Below, one piece after another: positions 27,943-37,261 of a stretch of 64,000 bases of DNA. The stretch is from Devosia sp. MC521. Lineage in GTDB: Bacteria; Pseudomonadota; Alphaproteobacteria; Rhizobiales; Devosiaceae. The translations under genes were made by a program, and so were the position numbers. Below the pieces are notes generated by a model. That model made no database searches. It was not told the origin of the DNA and saw only the letters and a program-made list of their open reading frames with translations. The stretch's first letter is position 1; each line of letters opens with the position of its first letter. The stretch lies in the NCBI RefSeq assembly GCF_014127105.1, contig NZ_CP059902.1, positions 3,366,001 through 3,430,000 of the forward strand, read 5' to 3'.

Positions 27943-28376
27943 TCAGCGCGCTTGTGCGATTTTTCTCAATGGTTCACTTGATGGCAGTGGCTTATCAGTC
28001 GCCGCATCTTTAGCGCTTGCCTCGCTGGCGCGATGCTCCTGCCCCCAGCGGGCAAGCAAAGTGACCACTTCCTCCAGCTTTTTGCCGGATGGGGTGAGCT
28101 CATACTTGCCTATACTTCCCTCCGCGCCGGAGCGGGCAATAGCGCCGTTCAGTTCCAACTCGCGCAATTCGCGCGAGAGCATGCGGGGGGAGATGGTGGC
28201 CAAGAGGCGCTCAATATCGGCGAAGCCCTTGGGACCGCTCAGTAAAGTGCAAACGATTGCTAGCTTCCACTGCCACTGACGACATTAAGTGCGTCGCGAA
28301 TGGACAGAACAAAGGCCTTCTTGCACAGATCGTGCTCTTCAGGCTCAACCTCCATCTGATGCCTAACGCGGGACAT
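27943..28376 (-). pseudogene. HxlR-family transcriptional regulator (QorR-like), frameshifted
   Basis: Starting at ATG 28376 the minus strand reads 'EEHDLCKKAFVLSIRDALNV' (normal HxlR N-terminus with its redox-type Cys). At about 28268-28276 the family sequence jumps frame to 'WKLAIVCTLLSGPKGFADIE', 'ATISPRMLSRELRELELNGA', 'YELTPSGKKLEEVVTLLARW'. A single indel just before the conserved GGxWKLxI motif accounts for it. Family members are small winged-helix repressors, often redox or aldehyde responsive. It is divergent from a QorB-like gene 98 bases away, the classic arrangement. Confidence 0.8.
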
Positions 28377-28473
28377 TTCGGTTCTCTAGCGAAGGGCCAA
28401 GACGACTATACAACTTGATAGTTCTTCCTAACGGCGAAGGTCCTACCCTCGGATCAGGTTCTGAGGAGTGTGT

Positions 28474-28533
28474 CATGATCCTTGTCAGCGGTGCAACCGG
28501 CCAGCTCGGTCAGTCTGTCGTAAATCATTTGTA
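28474..28533 (+). pseudogene. QorB-like NAD(P)H-binding oxidoreductase, N-terminal stub
   Basis: ATG at 28474 opens 'MILVSGATGQLGQSVVNHL', the GATGxLG nucleotide-binding motif of NmrA/QorB-type quinone oxidoreductases, then TAG. The left end of an IS481 element begins about four bases later, so the gene was cut by insertion and the remainder is absent from this window. Confidence 0.75.
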
Positions 28534-28537
28534 GATA

Positions 28538-29522
28538 TGTCGGTACTCGCGGGACATCTCCAATAAGCTGACATTTGTTGAGCTAAGGAGGTATTCATGA
28601 ACCAGGAACAACGTGAGATTGCGCGCAAGCTTCGTGTTCTGAGGCACGCAGAAGATACGGGTCAGGTCGCCAAGACCTGTCGATACTTCGGCGTCAGCCG
28701 CAGCAGTTTTTACCGGTGGCGTGTTGCCTATCTGAAGCTCGGTGAGGCCGGTCTGGTGAACCGGCCGCCAATCCCCAAATGGCATGCTAATCGCATACCA
28801 ATCGAGATCGAGGAGAAAGTTCTCCACCTTCGCAGCAAGTATCACCTCGGCCCAATGCGGATCGTCTGGTATATGGCCCGATACCATGGGATTAAAATCT
28901 CAGACGCCACGGTCTCGCGGATGCTTAAACGCAATGGCGTCAATCGGCTGCCGCGCGGTACCCGTCTGCGCAAGGTGCACACCAAGCGATACAACAAGCA
29001 GGTTCCCGGCCACCATATTCAGATGGACGTCAAGTTCCTGACATTTAAGGGGGAAAGTGGCGAGAAGGTCCGGCGCTTTCAGTTCACTGCCATCGATGAT
29101 GCGACCCGGGTGCGAGCGCTCAAAATCTACCAGAAGCACACCCAGGCAAGCGCGATCGATTTTGTTGACCACATCATCAATACTTTCCCGTTTCGAATTC
29201 GCGAGATCCGAACCGACAATGGCCATGAGTTCCAGGCCAAGTTCCATTGGCATGTCGAAGACCAAGGCATCCGCCATGCCTATATCAAGCGCAGTACGCC
29301 GCAATTGAACGGCAAGGTCGAACGATCGCACCGGTCAGATCAACAGGAGTTCTACCAGCTGCTCAGCTACAAGGGCGATGTTGATCTCGAGGCGAAACTG
29401 AACGAGTGGGAACGGTTCTATAACTTCGCCAGGCCGCACGGCGCGTTCAACGGAAAAACCCCTTACGAGGCCCTCCGAGAAAAGCTATAATCAGACAGAA
29501 AGATGTCCCGAAAGCACCTGCA
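28538..29522 (+). mobile_element. IS481-family insertion sequence
   Basis: Inverted repeats of about 22 bp bound the element. The left end (28538-28559) starts TGTCGG and contains CGGGACATCT. The right end (29501-29522), read inward, starts TGCAGG and contains the same CGGGACATCT. One transposase gene lies inside. No matching direct repeats are seen at the flanks: the left flank is the QorB stub and the right flank is an IS3 fragment, so the insertion site has been rearranged or deleted on one side. Confidence 0.82.
28597..29490 (+). CDS. IS481-family transposase
   Basis: A 297-aa DDE transposase preceded by AAGGAGG. The N-terminal HTH is 'DTGQVAKTCRYFGVSRSSFY', then 'KYHLGPMRIVWYMARYHGI'. 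The rve core has Asp in 'HHIQMDVKFLTF', Asp in 'IREIRTDNGHEFQAKF' and Glu in 'LNGKVERSHRSDQQEFY'; the C-terminus is 'FYNFARPHGAFNGKTPYEAL'. All catalytic residues are present and length is normal, so it is probably active. Confidence 0.94.
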   Translation: MNQEQREIARKLRVLRHAEDTGQVAKTCRYFGVSRSSFYRWRVAYLKLGEAGLVNRPPIPKWHANRIPIEIEEKVLHLRSKYHLGPMRIVWYMARYHGIKISDATVSRMLKRNGVNRLPRGTRLRKVHTKRYNKQVPGHHIQMDVKFLTFKGESGEKVRRFQFTAIDDATRVRALKIYQKHTQASAIDFVDHIINTFPFRIREIRTDNGHEFQAKFHWHVEDQGIRHAYIKRSTPQLNGKVERSHRSDQQEFYQLLSYKGDVDLEAKLNEWERFYNFARPHGAFNGKTPYEALREKL

Positions 29523-29530
29523 GCTTACAC

Positions 29531-29665
29531 TTCACAACCTGCTCTGCGGATGATTTCGTCTTCGTTGTTTTCGTCGTCATTCTGGGTCTTTCGTCACTCA
29601 GACGAGACCAGAACTCTCCTTAAATCGCAAACCCAATTCTGAGACACAGGTGCTGATGCCGAACA
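29531..29665 (-). mobile_element. Solo 5' end of an IS3-family element (orfA start)
   Basis: Nearly identical to 18883-19017, the orfA end of the complete IS3 element. It includes the orfA start (ATG at 29580, minus strand), the untranslated leader and the terminal bases. It is cut about nine bases from the right end of the IS481 element, leaving only the first ~16 codons of orfA. Confidence 0.85.
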
Positions 29666-29720
29666 CCGCCCCCAAAGTCCCCTCCGGTTTTACGGAGAGT
29701 CCTTGAGTTGATGTTTGGCC

Positions 29721-30341
29721 CTAAGCGGCCTGTTTTTCCGGTGCCAGATTGCTGGCAAATTTGCTAGCCGTGAGATTGCCCAGCGAGGAATGCGGTCTAT
29801 GGTCGTTGTAGTCGTCCTTCCATTCGCTGGTCCGGGTCCTGGCCTCGGCCAGTGACGAGAACAGTATTTCGTTGAGGCACTCATCGCGGAAGCTGCCGTT
29901 GAAACTCTCGATGAAGCCGTTCTGCATGGGCTTGCCCGGTGCGATGTAGTGCCAATCGATTTGCCGATCCCGAGACCAGCGCAGGGTTGCCATGCTGGTG
30001 AACTCGGTGCAGTTGTCGCTGAACACCGTGTACGGCTTACCTTTTCGTGCAATGACGGCATCGAGCGCGCGGACCACCCGCCTGCGGGAGAGCGACGTGT
30101 CCACGATCAGGGCAAGACATTCCCTTGTGTGATCACCGACAAGTGTCAGCACCCGGAACCGCCGGCCATCGGTCACAGCATCGCTGACTAAGTCCCGGCT
30201 CCAGCGCTGATTGGGCTGGTCGGGCACGATGATCGGACGCCGTGTTCCCAATGCACGTTTGCGGCCGCCGCGCTTACGCACCTGCAGCTTCTTCCGGGCC
30301 CAGCCACTTTTCATAGAGATGTATAGGCTGAGACATAGCAA
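29721..30341 (-). pseudogene. IS3-family (IS407-like) transposase OrfB, 5'-truncated
   Basis: A 206-aa minus-strand frame covering the catalytic part of an IS407-type OrfB: '[20 protein letters not shown]', '[11 protein letters not shown]' (first Asp), '[13 protein letters not shown]' (second Asp, the usual DNGTE changed to DNCTE), '[20 protein letters not shown]' (Glu) and '[14 protein letters not shown]'. The N-terminal HTH_21 part and orfA are missing, and the frame starts without a good initiation site. It lies between two solo ends of another IS3 element, so this is nested insertion debris. Confidence 0.85.
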
Positions 30342-30426
30342 ATGAGGTTAAGACGCACGCCCCTCGCTACCTATAATCCAAAGCGATATATCCCCTCTAA
30401 TTCAGTAAGTTACTCGCGGGGAGTAC

Positions 30427-30530
30427 TGCTCGTCGTTAGGCTGATGGGATGCGGCAGACCTTTGGTGCATCAAACATCGCTACGTTCTGCCTTTTCGTGC
30501 TTTTTGATCGCCGCAGCAGGTCTGCAGACC
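30427..30530 (-). mobile_element. Solo 3' end of an IS3-family element (orfB tail)
   Basis: Aligns with 17562 onward, the orfB end of the complete IS3 element: TGCTCGTCGTT, a TGGTGCATCAA segment and a CTTTTTGAT segment recur in order with many substitutions and indels. Similarity fades at about 30530. It is in the same orientation as the other solo end at 29531-29665, so the two come from different or rearranged copies. Confidence 0.6.
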
Positions 30531-30746
30531 CGCACCTATTCCACTGCGGAATGGAGACGTTATACCAACAAAGTAAGCCGGCAAGACCGAGATAAAGCCA
30601 GTCCAAGCTCTGCAAATGAGCGATGCTGATTGTGCTCCCCCTGCAGAATACGCCGAAGCTAAATTTCGGCATCACACTGCGAATTATGTCGACACAAATT
30701 CATACCTTGACACTTTATGGCGTATTTGTTCTGATTTCAAAGTCAG

Positions 30747-30760
30747 TTCTGTCGACAGAA
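30747..30760. promoter_or_regulatory. Palindrome upstream of tctC, candidate operator
   Basis: TTCTGTCGACAGAA is a perfect 14-bp palindrome 62 bases before the tctC start. Its half-sites TTCTG/CAGAA recur at 40568-40582 in the divergent promoter of the same catabolic cluster. It may be a site for the GntR or IclR regulator encoded here; this is inference. Confidence 0.4.
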
Positions 30761-30821
30761 TGAACAGATGGACAGTCTGCGCTAGGGAAGCCTGCAGAGA
30801 CAGTCTGTTCGGGAGGAAAAT

Positions 30822-31778
30822 ATGCATTTTACAAAAACACTAGCGACATTAGCTGTGATTGCAACACTGGGGACTAACGCAGCTAGCGCTCAGGTTAACG
30901 TCATGCTGCCAGCAAATCCTGGCGGCGGCTGGGACGGCACCGGCCGTCAAGCGTTCCAAGCACTCAACGACGCTGGCATCTACACGGGTGGTGTGAATTT
31001 CACCAACACTGGCGGCGCTGGTGGCACAGTGGGTCTTGCCGAATTCCTCGGCACATCTTCTGGCCAGCCTGACGCGTTGGCGGTATTCGGGGCCATCACC
31101 GTTGGCGCAATCCAGCTCAATAACTCGCCGATCAACCTCGCAGACTTCCGCCCTGTTGCCCGGTTGACCGCTGAGTATCTGGTGATCGCCGTTGCTGCTG
31201 ACTCGCCTTACAATACGCTTGCAGACCTCGTCGCAGGCATCAAGGCTGACCCTGGTGCGGCGGCGCTCGGTGGTGGCTCTGCTGGTGGTGTTGACCACAT
31301 CTCGCTCGCACTGCTCGCCCAAGCTGGCGACATCCCAGTTGCCGATCTGAACTATATTCCGCAGACGTCAGGCGCTGAAACAGTGACCGCGATCGTCAAT
31401 GGCACACTGGCTGCAGGTGTTTCGGGCACGTCTGAATTTGCTCAATTCGCCGAGCAAGGACGCATCAAAATCCTCGGCGTCACCTCAGCTGAACGCCGTA
31501 GCAATCTACCAGATGTCCCGACCTTCCACGAGGCAGGCTATGACGTTGAGATCGCAAACTGGCGCGGCATTCTGGCAGCTCCGGGCGCTCCAGACGATAA
31601 CTACGCATCTTGGGTAGAGAACTTCACCAAGCTCTCGCAGAGCGATGCTTGGAAAGCTGTCCTCACAGCACAGGGCTGGGACGACTTCTTCCTGGCCGGT
31701 GACGAGTTCGGCGCCTTCATCACTGAGGAAACGGAGCGTCAAGGCCAGATCTTGAAGGACGCTGGTCTTGTCAACTGA
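30822..31778 (+). CDS. tctC: Tripartite tricarboxylate transporter substrate-binding protein (TctC/BUG family)
   Basis: A 318-aa periplasmic protein with a signal peptide ('FTKTLATLAVIATLGTNAAS' followed by AQ). It has the Bug-receptor pattern: 'VNVMLPANPGGGWDGTGRQA', 'FTNTGGAGGTVGLAEF', 'LGGGSAGGVDHISLALLAQ', 'AGVSGTSEFAQFAEQGRIK', 'VPTFHEAGYDVEIANWRG'. These receptors bind citrate-like tri- or dicarboxylates and deliver them to TctAB. A strong GGGAGG precedes the ATG. The tctB start overlaps its last codons, so the three transporter genes form one operon with prpD, the lyase and gntR. Confidence 0.93.
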   Translation: MHFTKTLATLAVIATLGTNAASAQVNVMLPANPGGGWDGTGRQAFQALNDAGIYTGGVNFTNTGGAGGTVGLAEFLGTSSGQPDALAVFGAITVGAIQLNNSPINLADFRPVARLTAEYLVIAVAADSPYNTLADLVAGIKADPGAAALGGGSAGGVDHISLALLAQAGDIPVADLNYIPQTSGAETVTAIVNGTLAAGVSGTSEFAQFAEQGRIKILGVTSAERRSNLPDVPTFHEAGYDVEIANWRGILAAPGAPDDNYASWVENFTKLSQSDAWKAVLTAQGWDDFFLAGDEFGAFITEETERQGQILKDAGLVN

Positions 31779-32289
31779 CGGTCAAAAGTCAACTCACGGG
31801 GGCAGCGCAGCGGCTGCCCCCGCCAAACCCTATTGGATTGGCATCGGCTTGATGGTGATCGGTCTGGTTTGGCTTTATGCCGGTTTCGGCCTACCGCAAG
31901 GTGCGCGCTACGCCGCTGTTGGACCGGGCCTTTTCGTAACAATAGCTGGTGCCGCCCTCCTTATTTTGGGTGTTATCCTGATGCTCCAAATCCGCAACGG
32001 CGAAAGCTTTGAAGCGCAGGACGCGGAAGACGCGGACGGCTCGAACAAGATGGATAAGCGCGCTTTTTTGACCGCACTTGTCGCCGTCGCCCTGCCGATT
32101 GGGACGATGGGTCCGCTGGGTATGCCGTTTACCGCTACGCTGTCGTTCGTACTCGTTGCTAACGCTTTTGGTTCGCGCCGCTGGATGCTCGACTTGGTCT
32201 GCGGCATCGCTCTGGCATGCGCCGCTTGGTTCTTGTTCAAGCAGTTGGGCCTGCAACTTGGCCGGTTCTTCCCGCCTTTGGGAGTGTAA
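31768..32289 (+). CDS. tctB: Tripartite tricarboxylate transporter small membrane subunit TctB
   Basis: A 173-aa protein with four hydrophobic segments ('[20 protein letters not shown]', '[19 protein letters not shown]', '[19 protein letters not shown]', '[19 protein letters not shown]') and an acidic loop near residues 70-90, as in TctB. The TTG start lies within the tctC end, with AAGGA eight bases upstream. TctB assists the large TctA permease in sodium- or proton-coupled uptake. Confidence 0.88.
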   Translation: MSTDGQKSTHGGSAAAAPAKPYWIGIGLMVIGLVWLYAGFGLPQGARYAAVGPGLFVTIAGAALLILGVILMLQIRNGESFEAQDAEDADGSNKMDKRAFLTALVAVALPIGTMGPLGMPFTATLSFVLVANAFGSRRWMLDLVCGIALACAAWFLFKQLGLQLGRFFPPLGV

Positions 32290-32292
32290 GTC

Positions 32293-33780
32293 TTGGGAAC
32301 TTTCGAGCTTCTTTTGAATGGTTTCGGCGTTGCGCTGCAGCCAACGAATCTCATGTGGGCTTTGATAGGCTCGCTTCTAGGCACCGCCATAGGCATTCTT
32401 CCCGGCATCGGTCCGGCGTTGACGATCGCCCTGCTCCTGCCTGTCACCACCGCACTCGCGCCAACCTCCGCCTTCATCATGTTCGCCGGCATACTATATG
32501 GCGCGATGTATGGCGGTTCGACGACCTCGATCCTGCTCAATACGCCTGGCGAGGCCGGGTCTATGATGACGGCCCTTGAGGGCAACAAAATGGCCCGTGC
32601 TGGTCGTGGCGCTGCCGCCTTGACAACTGCTGCTATCGGCTCTTTTGTCGCCGGTACCATCGCGACGCTTGCTTTGACATTTGCCGCTCCGGCCGTGGCG
32701 GAATTAGCGTTCTACTTCAAGCCAACGGACTATTTTGCCATTACGGCATTGGCGTTCTGTTCCGTTGCCGTGGTGATGGGCACATCCCGCACCCGTGGGT
32801 TCATTTCATTATTCCTCGGCATTGCGATCGGCGTCATCGGCATCGACTCCATGACCGGGCAACCGCGCCTCACCTTCGGCAACATGCAGCTTTTACGCGG
32901 CATTCAGCTGACGGTCGTCTTGGTATCCCTTTTCGCTGTGGGTGAGATCCTTTACGTCGCGAGCCGCTATCGGAGCACGCCCGGCGTCATGGCCCCCATC
33001 AAGGGTCAGCTCTGGATGACCAAGCAAGACTTTGCACGCTCTTGGAAGCCTTGGCTTCGCGGTACAGCGATCGGCTTCCCAATGGGTGCTTTGCCGGGCA
33101 GCGGCTCGGAAATTCCGACGATGCTGTCCTATACACTTGAGCGCAAGCTCACCAAATATCCCGAAGAATTTGGCAAAGGCGCTATCGAAGGCGTTGCCGG
33201 GCCGGAGGCAGCGAATAACGCGGCTGCGGCTGGCATTCTTGTGCCGCTGCTCACCCTTGGTCTGCCGACCTCCGCAACGGCGGCAGTGCTGTTGGCAGCC
33301 TTTCAGAACTATGGCTTACAGCCAGGCCCATTTCTCTTCACCTCTAATCCCGCCCTGATTTGGGGCCTAATCGCCTCGCTCTATGTGGGCAATGTGATGC
33401 TGTTAGTGCTGAACCTGCCTCTGGTTGGGATGTGGGTGCAGTTGCTGCGCATTCCGCGCCCACAGCTCTACGCCGGCATTCTCGTCTTCGCCATGATTGG
33501 TGTCTGGGGGCTGGCGGGATCATGGATGGATCTAACCATTATGCTGGTCGTTGGGCTGGGCGGGTATGTGATGCGGGTCTATGATTTCCCCATCGCGCCC
33601 GTACTGATCGGCCTGATCCTTGGCCCCATGGCCGAAACACAGCTGCGCACCGCGCTTGCGGCCGGACAGGGTAATCCGCTGGTCCTGATCTCGACCCCGC
33701 TCTCGGCCGTTCTCATCACTCTCGCCGTGCTGCTTCTGGCACTGCCCATTGTGCTTAAGCGCCTTCGCGCGAACGCCTAA
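32293..33780 (+). CDS. tctA: Tripartite tricarboxylate transporter large permease TctA
   Basis: A 495-aa, about 12-helix permease with the conserved TctA motifs: '[19 protein letters not shown]' near residue 35, '[20 protein letters not shown]' then '[18 protein letters not shown]', the second pseudo-repeat '[18 protein letters not shown]', and '[20 protein letters not shown]' with '[18 protein letters not shown]'. Full length. The start is TTG, three bases after tctB. Together with TctC and TctB it forms a secondary, binding-protein-dependent importer for tricarboxylates. Confidence 0.94.
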   Translation: MGTFELLLNGFGVALQPTNLMWALIGSLLGTAIGILPGIGPALTIALLLPVTTALAPTSAFIMFAGILYGAMYGGSTTSILLNTPGEAGSMMTALEGNKMARAGRGAAALTTAAIGSFVAGTIATLALTFAAPAVAELAFYFKPTDYFAITALAFCSVAVVMGTSRTRGFISLFLGIAIGVIGIDSMTGQPRLTFGNMQLLRGIQLTVVLVSLFAVGEILYVASRYRSTPGVMAPIKGQLWMTKQDFARSWKPWLRGTAIGFPMGALPGSGSEIPTMLSYTLERKLTKYPEEFGKGAIEGVAGPEAANNAAAAGILVPLLTLGLPTSATAAVLLAAFQNYGLQPGPFLFTSNPALIWGLIASLYVGNVMLLVLNLPLVGMWVQLLRIPRPQLYAGILVFAMIGVWGLAGSWMDLTIMLVVGLGGYVMRVYDFPIAPVLIGLILGPMAETQLRTALAAGQGNPLVLISTPLSAVLITLAVLLLALPIVLKRLRANA

Positions 33781-33807
33781 TTATCTGAATTGGAAAATTT
33801 TCCGAGC

Positions 33808-35331
33808 ATGAATACCTATAGCGTAAAAGTTCACCCTTCCGCCGCAAATCTGCCACGCGAGCATCAACTGGCTTGGCATATCGCAGCGTTTGCCGCGCAT
33901 TGCGGTCCGCTTGATGCCGACGTGGTCGACATGATCGCCTGCCGTATTGTCGACAACGCCAGTGTCGGCCTAGCGGCGATAAATCGTGCGCCTGTGGCTG
34001 CAGCACGCGCGATGGCTCTAGCCCATCCGCGCAAAGGTGGCGCAACGGTTTATGGACTTGGCAGTGATGTGCGGGTCGATGCGGAATGGGCCGCGTGGGC
34101 AAATGCCACTGCGGTTCGTGAGCTGGACTTCCATGATACCTTCTTGGCTGCCGACTATTCGCATCCCGGCGATGCGATCTCGCCTCTGATCGCTGTGGCC
34201 CAGCAGATGGGACTTGATGGAAGCGCTTTGGCGCGCGGCATCGCCGTATCCTACGAAGTGCATGTCGCTCTGGTGAAAGCAATTTCTCTGCACAAGTATA
34301 AAAAGGATCACGTCGCGCATTTGGCCCCAGCAACGACCGCTGGTATCGGCGCGATGCTTGGCCTGCCGACGGAAATCATCTTCCAAGCGGTCAACCAAGC
34401 GGTACATCTGAGTTTCTCCACACGCCAATCGCGCAAGGGGGAGATCAGCTCCTGGAAGGCCTATGTGCCGGGCTTCTCGGGCAAGCTCGCCACCGAGTGC
34501 GTGGACCGCGCCATGCGTGGCGAAGCCTCGCCGTCGCCAATTTACGAAGGCGAAGAGTCGGTTCTCGCCTGGATGCTTGGCGGTAAGAACGAAGCCTACG
34601 AAGTCTCGCTCCCAGCTGTCGGTGAGAGCCCACGCGGTATCATGGAGACTTATACCAAAGCCCATTCCGCTGAATATCAGGCACAAGCCCTCATCGATCT
34701 TGCTATTGATTTATCCGCGCAGATCGGAGACCTGACAAAGGTCAAAGATATTTTGCTCGAAACCAGCCATCATACCCATAACGTTATCGGCACTGGCGCC
34801 AACGATCCGCAGAAGATGGATCCAGAAGCGAGCCGTGAGACGCTTGACCACTCCATCATGTACATCCTTGCAGTCGCGCTAGAGGACCGGAACTGGCACC
34901 ACGTCAACTCCTACACTCGCGAGCGGGCGAGGACGGCATCGACAGTCGCGCTCTGGCACAAGATCGCTACCGTGGAAGAGCCATCTTGGACTATCCGCTA
35001 TCTCGATCCGAACCCAGCCAAGCGCGCCTTTGGCGGCAAGATCATTGTGACGCTCGACGATGGTCAGGTCATCACTGGTGAACGCGGCGTCGCCGATGCA
35101 CATCCCAACGGCAATCACCCTTGGACATGGCAGGACTATGCCAACAAATTCGATACGTTGACGATGGACGACCTATCGGACAGCGAGCGCAAGACGTTTC
35201 TCGCGGCCGCAAAAGCCTTTGCGACACTGCCCGCAGGCGCACTCGACGCTTTGATCCCGGCCCTACAGCTTGGCCGCGTCTCGCCATCCAAGCCAACTGG
35301 CCAGGGTATTTTCGACCACGGTCTTGAGTAA
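33808..35331 (+). CDS. prpD: MmgE/PrpD-family dehydratase (2-methylcitrate dehydratase-like)
   Basis: A 507-aa PrpD-type protein. Family segments include 'IACRIVDNASVGLAAINRAP', 'AEWAAWANATAVRELDFHDT', 'HPGDAISPLIAVAQQ', 'GIAVSYEVHVALVKA', 'SRKGEISSWKAYVPGFSGKL' and 'THNVIGTGANDPQKMDPEAS'. PrpD dehydrates 2-methylcitrate to 2-methylaconitate; other family members decarboxylate or isomerise aconitate, so the exact substrate is open. ATG 33808 is preferred over an upstream TTG because it fits the family start. It follows tctA by 27 bases and precedes the lyase by 6, linking it to tricarboxylate uptake. Confidence 0.88.
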   Translation: MNTYSVKVHPSAANLPREHQLAWHIAAFAAHCGPLDADVVDMIACRIVDNASVGLAAINRAPVAAARAMALAHPRKGGATVYGLGSDVRVDAEWAAWANATAVRELDFHDTFLAADYSHPGDAISPLIAVAQQMGLDGSALARGIAVSYEVHVALVKAISLHKYKKDHVAHLAPATTAGIGAMLGLPTEIIFQAVNQAVHLSFSTRQSRKGEISSWKAYVPGFSGKLATECVDRAMRGEASPSPIYEGEESVLAWMLGGKNEAYEVSLPAVGESPRGIMETYTKAHSAEYQAQALIDLAIDLSAQIGDLTKVKDILLETSHHTHNVIGTGANDPQKMDPEASRETLDHSIMYILAVALEDRNWHHVNSYTRERARTASTVALWHKIATVEEPSWTIRYLDPNPAKRAFGGKIIVTLDDGQVITGERGVADAHPNGNHPWTWQDYANKFDTLTMDDLSDSERKTFLAAAKAFATLPAGALDALIPALQLGRVSPSKPTGQGIFDHGLE

Positions 35332-35337
35332 TATCTA

Positions 35338-36216
35338 ATGCTGAACCACGAGATAAATCGGTCTTTCCGTGAACGGCTTTCCGAGGATCGCGTCCTGCTG
35401 CTCCCCGGCGCGGCCAATGCTTTGGCGGCACGGATAATCGCGGACATGGGGTTTGAGGCCATATACCTTTCTGGGGCTGGCCTTACCAATACCTATCTTG
35501 GCATGCCAGATCTTGGCTTTATTGGCTTGCCCGAGATTGCCCAGCATACTGCCACCATCCGCGATGCCACCGACCTGCCAATTATCGTCGATGCCGATAC
35601 CGGCTTTGGCAATGCGCTCAATGTACGGCACACAATCCGAACGCTCGAACGTGCTGGGGCGAGTGCCATTCAGATCGAGGATCAAGTTAACCCCAAGCGC
35701 TGTGGGCACTTTGCCGGTAAAGACGTTGTCTCGCTCGATGAAGCGAGGAGCCGCATCAAGGCAGCCACCGATGCACGTCAGGATTCCAACCTGCTCATCG
35801 TTGCGCGCACCGATGCGCGATCGACGCTGGGTGCCAATGCCGCCATAGAGAGGGCACAGGCTTTCATCGAGGATGGTGCTGACATCACCTTCGTGGAAGC
35901 GCCCGAGAGCGTAGAGGAACTGCGGGCGATCCCAGCCCGCCTCCCCAAGACACCACAACTGGTCAACCTTGTGGTTGGTGGCCGCACACCCATTTTACCC
36001 CTAGCAGAGCTGGGCACGATGGGCTTTAAGCTGGTCCTCTACGCCAACGTAGCTTTGCAAGGCGCTGTCTACGGCATGCAGAATGCGCTTGGGCAGCTCA
36101 AGGCCGATGGCAGTCTTGACGAAAGGGGGCCGGTGGCGACCTTCAAGGAACGTCAGCGCCTCGTGAACAAACCTTTCTACGACACCCTCGAAAAGCGTTA
36201 CGCGACGAGCGAGTAA
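35338..36216 (+). CDS. prpB: Methylisocitrate lyase-like enzyme (isocitrate lyase/PEP mutase family)
   Basis: A 292-aa PEP-mutase/ICL-superfamily protein: 'LLPGAANALAARIIADMGF', 'IYLSGAGLTNTYLG', 'LPIIVDADTGFGNALNV' (Mg-binding Asp), 'IQIEDQVNPKRCGH' (active-site loop with Cys), 'IVARTDARSTLG' and 'TFVEAPESVEEL'. The KRCGH loop fits methylisocitrate lyase (cleavage to pyruvate and succinate), but 2,3-dimethylmalate lyase and oxaloacetate decarboxylase share this pattern. It lies 6 bases after prpD and one base before gntR. The symbol is provisional. Confidence 0.78.
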   Translation: MLNHEINRSFRERLSEDRVLLLPGAANALAARIIADMGFEAIYLSGAGLTNTYLGMPDLGFIGLPEIAQHTATIRDATDLPIIVDADTGFGNALNVRHTIRTLERAGASAIQIEDQVNPKRCGHFAGKDVVSLDEARSRIKAATDARQDSNLLIVARTDARSTLGANAAIERAQAFIEDGADITFVEAPESVEELRAIPARLPKTPQLVNLVVGGRTPILPLAELGTMGFKLVLYANVALQGAVYGMQNALGQLKADGSLDERGPVATFKERQRLVNKPFYDTLEKRYATSE

Positions 36217-36217
36217 T

Positions 36218-36895
36218 ATGGAGCAGATCTTGGGGCCAAGCGAAGGTACTGACGAACGGTTGCTGACCGACCAGTTGTTCGAGCAACTGAGCGAAGCCAT
36301 TGTTTTAGGCACTTTCGCGCCGGGTGCGAAACTCAGTGAGCCTCGGCTTGCAGCTCAATACGGCGTGAGCCGTGGACCACTTCGCGAGGCTATTCGACGC
36401 CTTGAGGAACGCAAACTTGTGACACGCGCACCCCGCCAGGGTGTGCGCGTTGTCGTACCCACCCCAAGTGATGCGCTGGAGCTATTCACCATTCGCGAAG
36501 TGCTCGAAGGCTTGGCCGCTCGCCAGGCCGCCGAGCATGCGACCGATGCCGAGATCAATGAATTGCGGGCCATGCTGCAGCGCCATCGCGGCGCCTTATC
36601 TGAGCCTGACGCCTTGGTCTATTGGCAGGCAACGGCCAATTCCGACTTTCATTTTATGATCGCCCGAGTTGGTCGCAATCAGCACTTGTTTGATCTGCTG
36701 TGCGGCGAATACTACACCCTGTTCCGCCTCTATCGTATGCAGCACCGCATCGTACCGGGCCGTGCACAGCGCGCCTTGGCTGAGCACGAGCGCATCGTTG
36801 AAGCGGTTGCAGACCGTGACGTAGAGCTGGCCGAATTGCTTATGCGCCGCCACATCGCCTCAGCCCGGAAAGGGTTGATATCGAGCCAAGCTTAA
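36218..36895 (+). CDS. GntR-family (FadR/FCD) transcriptional regulator
   Basis: A 225-aa regulator with an N-terminal winged helix ('LFEQLSEAIVLGTFAPGAKL', 'PRLAAQYGVSRGPLREAIRR', 'RKLVTRAPRQGVRV') and an FCD ligand domain containing His/Asp metal-site residues ('DFHFMIARVGRNQHLF', 'LAEHERIVEAVADRD', 'LLMRRHIASARKGL'). FCD regulators commonly sense organic acids, including citrate and methylcitrate-like compounds. It is the last gene of the tct-prp operon and probably controls it. Confidence 0.9.
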   Translation: MEQILGPSEGTDERLLTDQLFEQLSEAIVLGTFAPGAKLSEPRLAAQYGVSRGPLREAIRRLEERKLVTRAPRQGVRVVVPTPSDALELFTIREVLEGLAARQAAEHATDAEINELRAMLQRHRGALSEPDALVYWQATANSDFHFMIARVGRNQHLFDLLCGEYYTLFRLYRMQHRIVPGRAQRALAEHERIVEAVADRDVELAELLMRRHIASARKGLISSQA

Positions 36896-37261
36896 ACTTA
36901 GCTTTCAGGCATCTTTTCCATTTTTGCGTTGCGAAAAGAACGCGATCTGTCCCGCCTCAGCGTCCGTGCGCATAGCTGGCAGATCGATAGGGAATGTTCA
37001 GCTCTCGCCCCCATTCCAGACGTCTAAGTCAGGCGTTGAACATCCCGAAAGCAGCCGTGACGCGAGGCAAAGCTGCACTGCCAGAACGCGAAGATTACGG
37101 TCTAGCGGTATAAGCGACCTACAAAGCTAATGCGAACCACCCCGCCGTCAGGTTCGACCAGCTCGCCAGACTAGTGAGATTATTGTATCCGCTACCGTTT
37201 CCTTGATGACCTCCCCCGACAGCCTCGTGGGAATCCGACGAAGAGATTGCCGCCTTGTACG
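36896..37261. other. Convergent intergenic region, no gene seen
   Basis: Lies between the 3' ends of gntR (plus) and iclR (minus). No coding frame of substance, no clear hairpin with a T-run. Confidence 0.45.

Larger units (their letters stand above)
30342..30821. other. IS debris and tctC promoter region
   Basis: Holds no intact gene. Bases 30427-30530 match the orfB 3' end of the IS3 element; 30747-30760 is a perfect palindrome; the final bases (GGGAGGAAAA) provide the ribosome binding site for the transporter gene at 30822. Confidence 0.6.

Noticed and set aside
27600..27981. Overlapping plus-strand ORFs upstream of the HxlR remnant
   Set aside because: They overlap in different frames, partly run antisense to a recognised gene and match no family.
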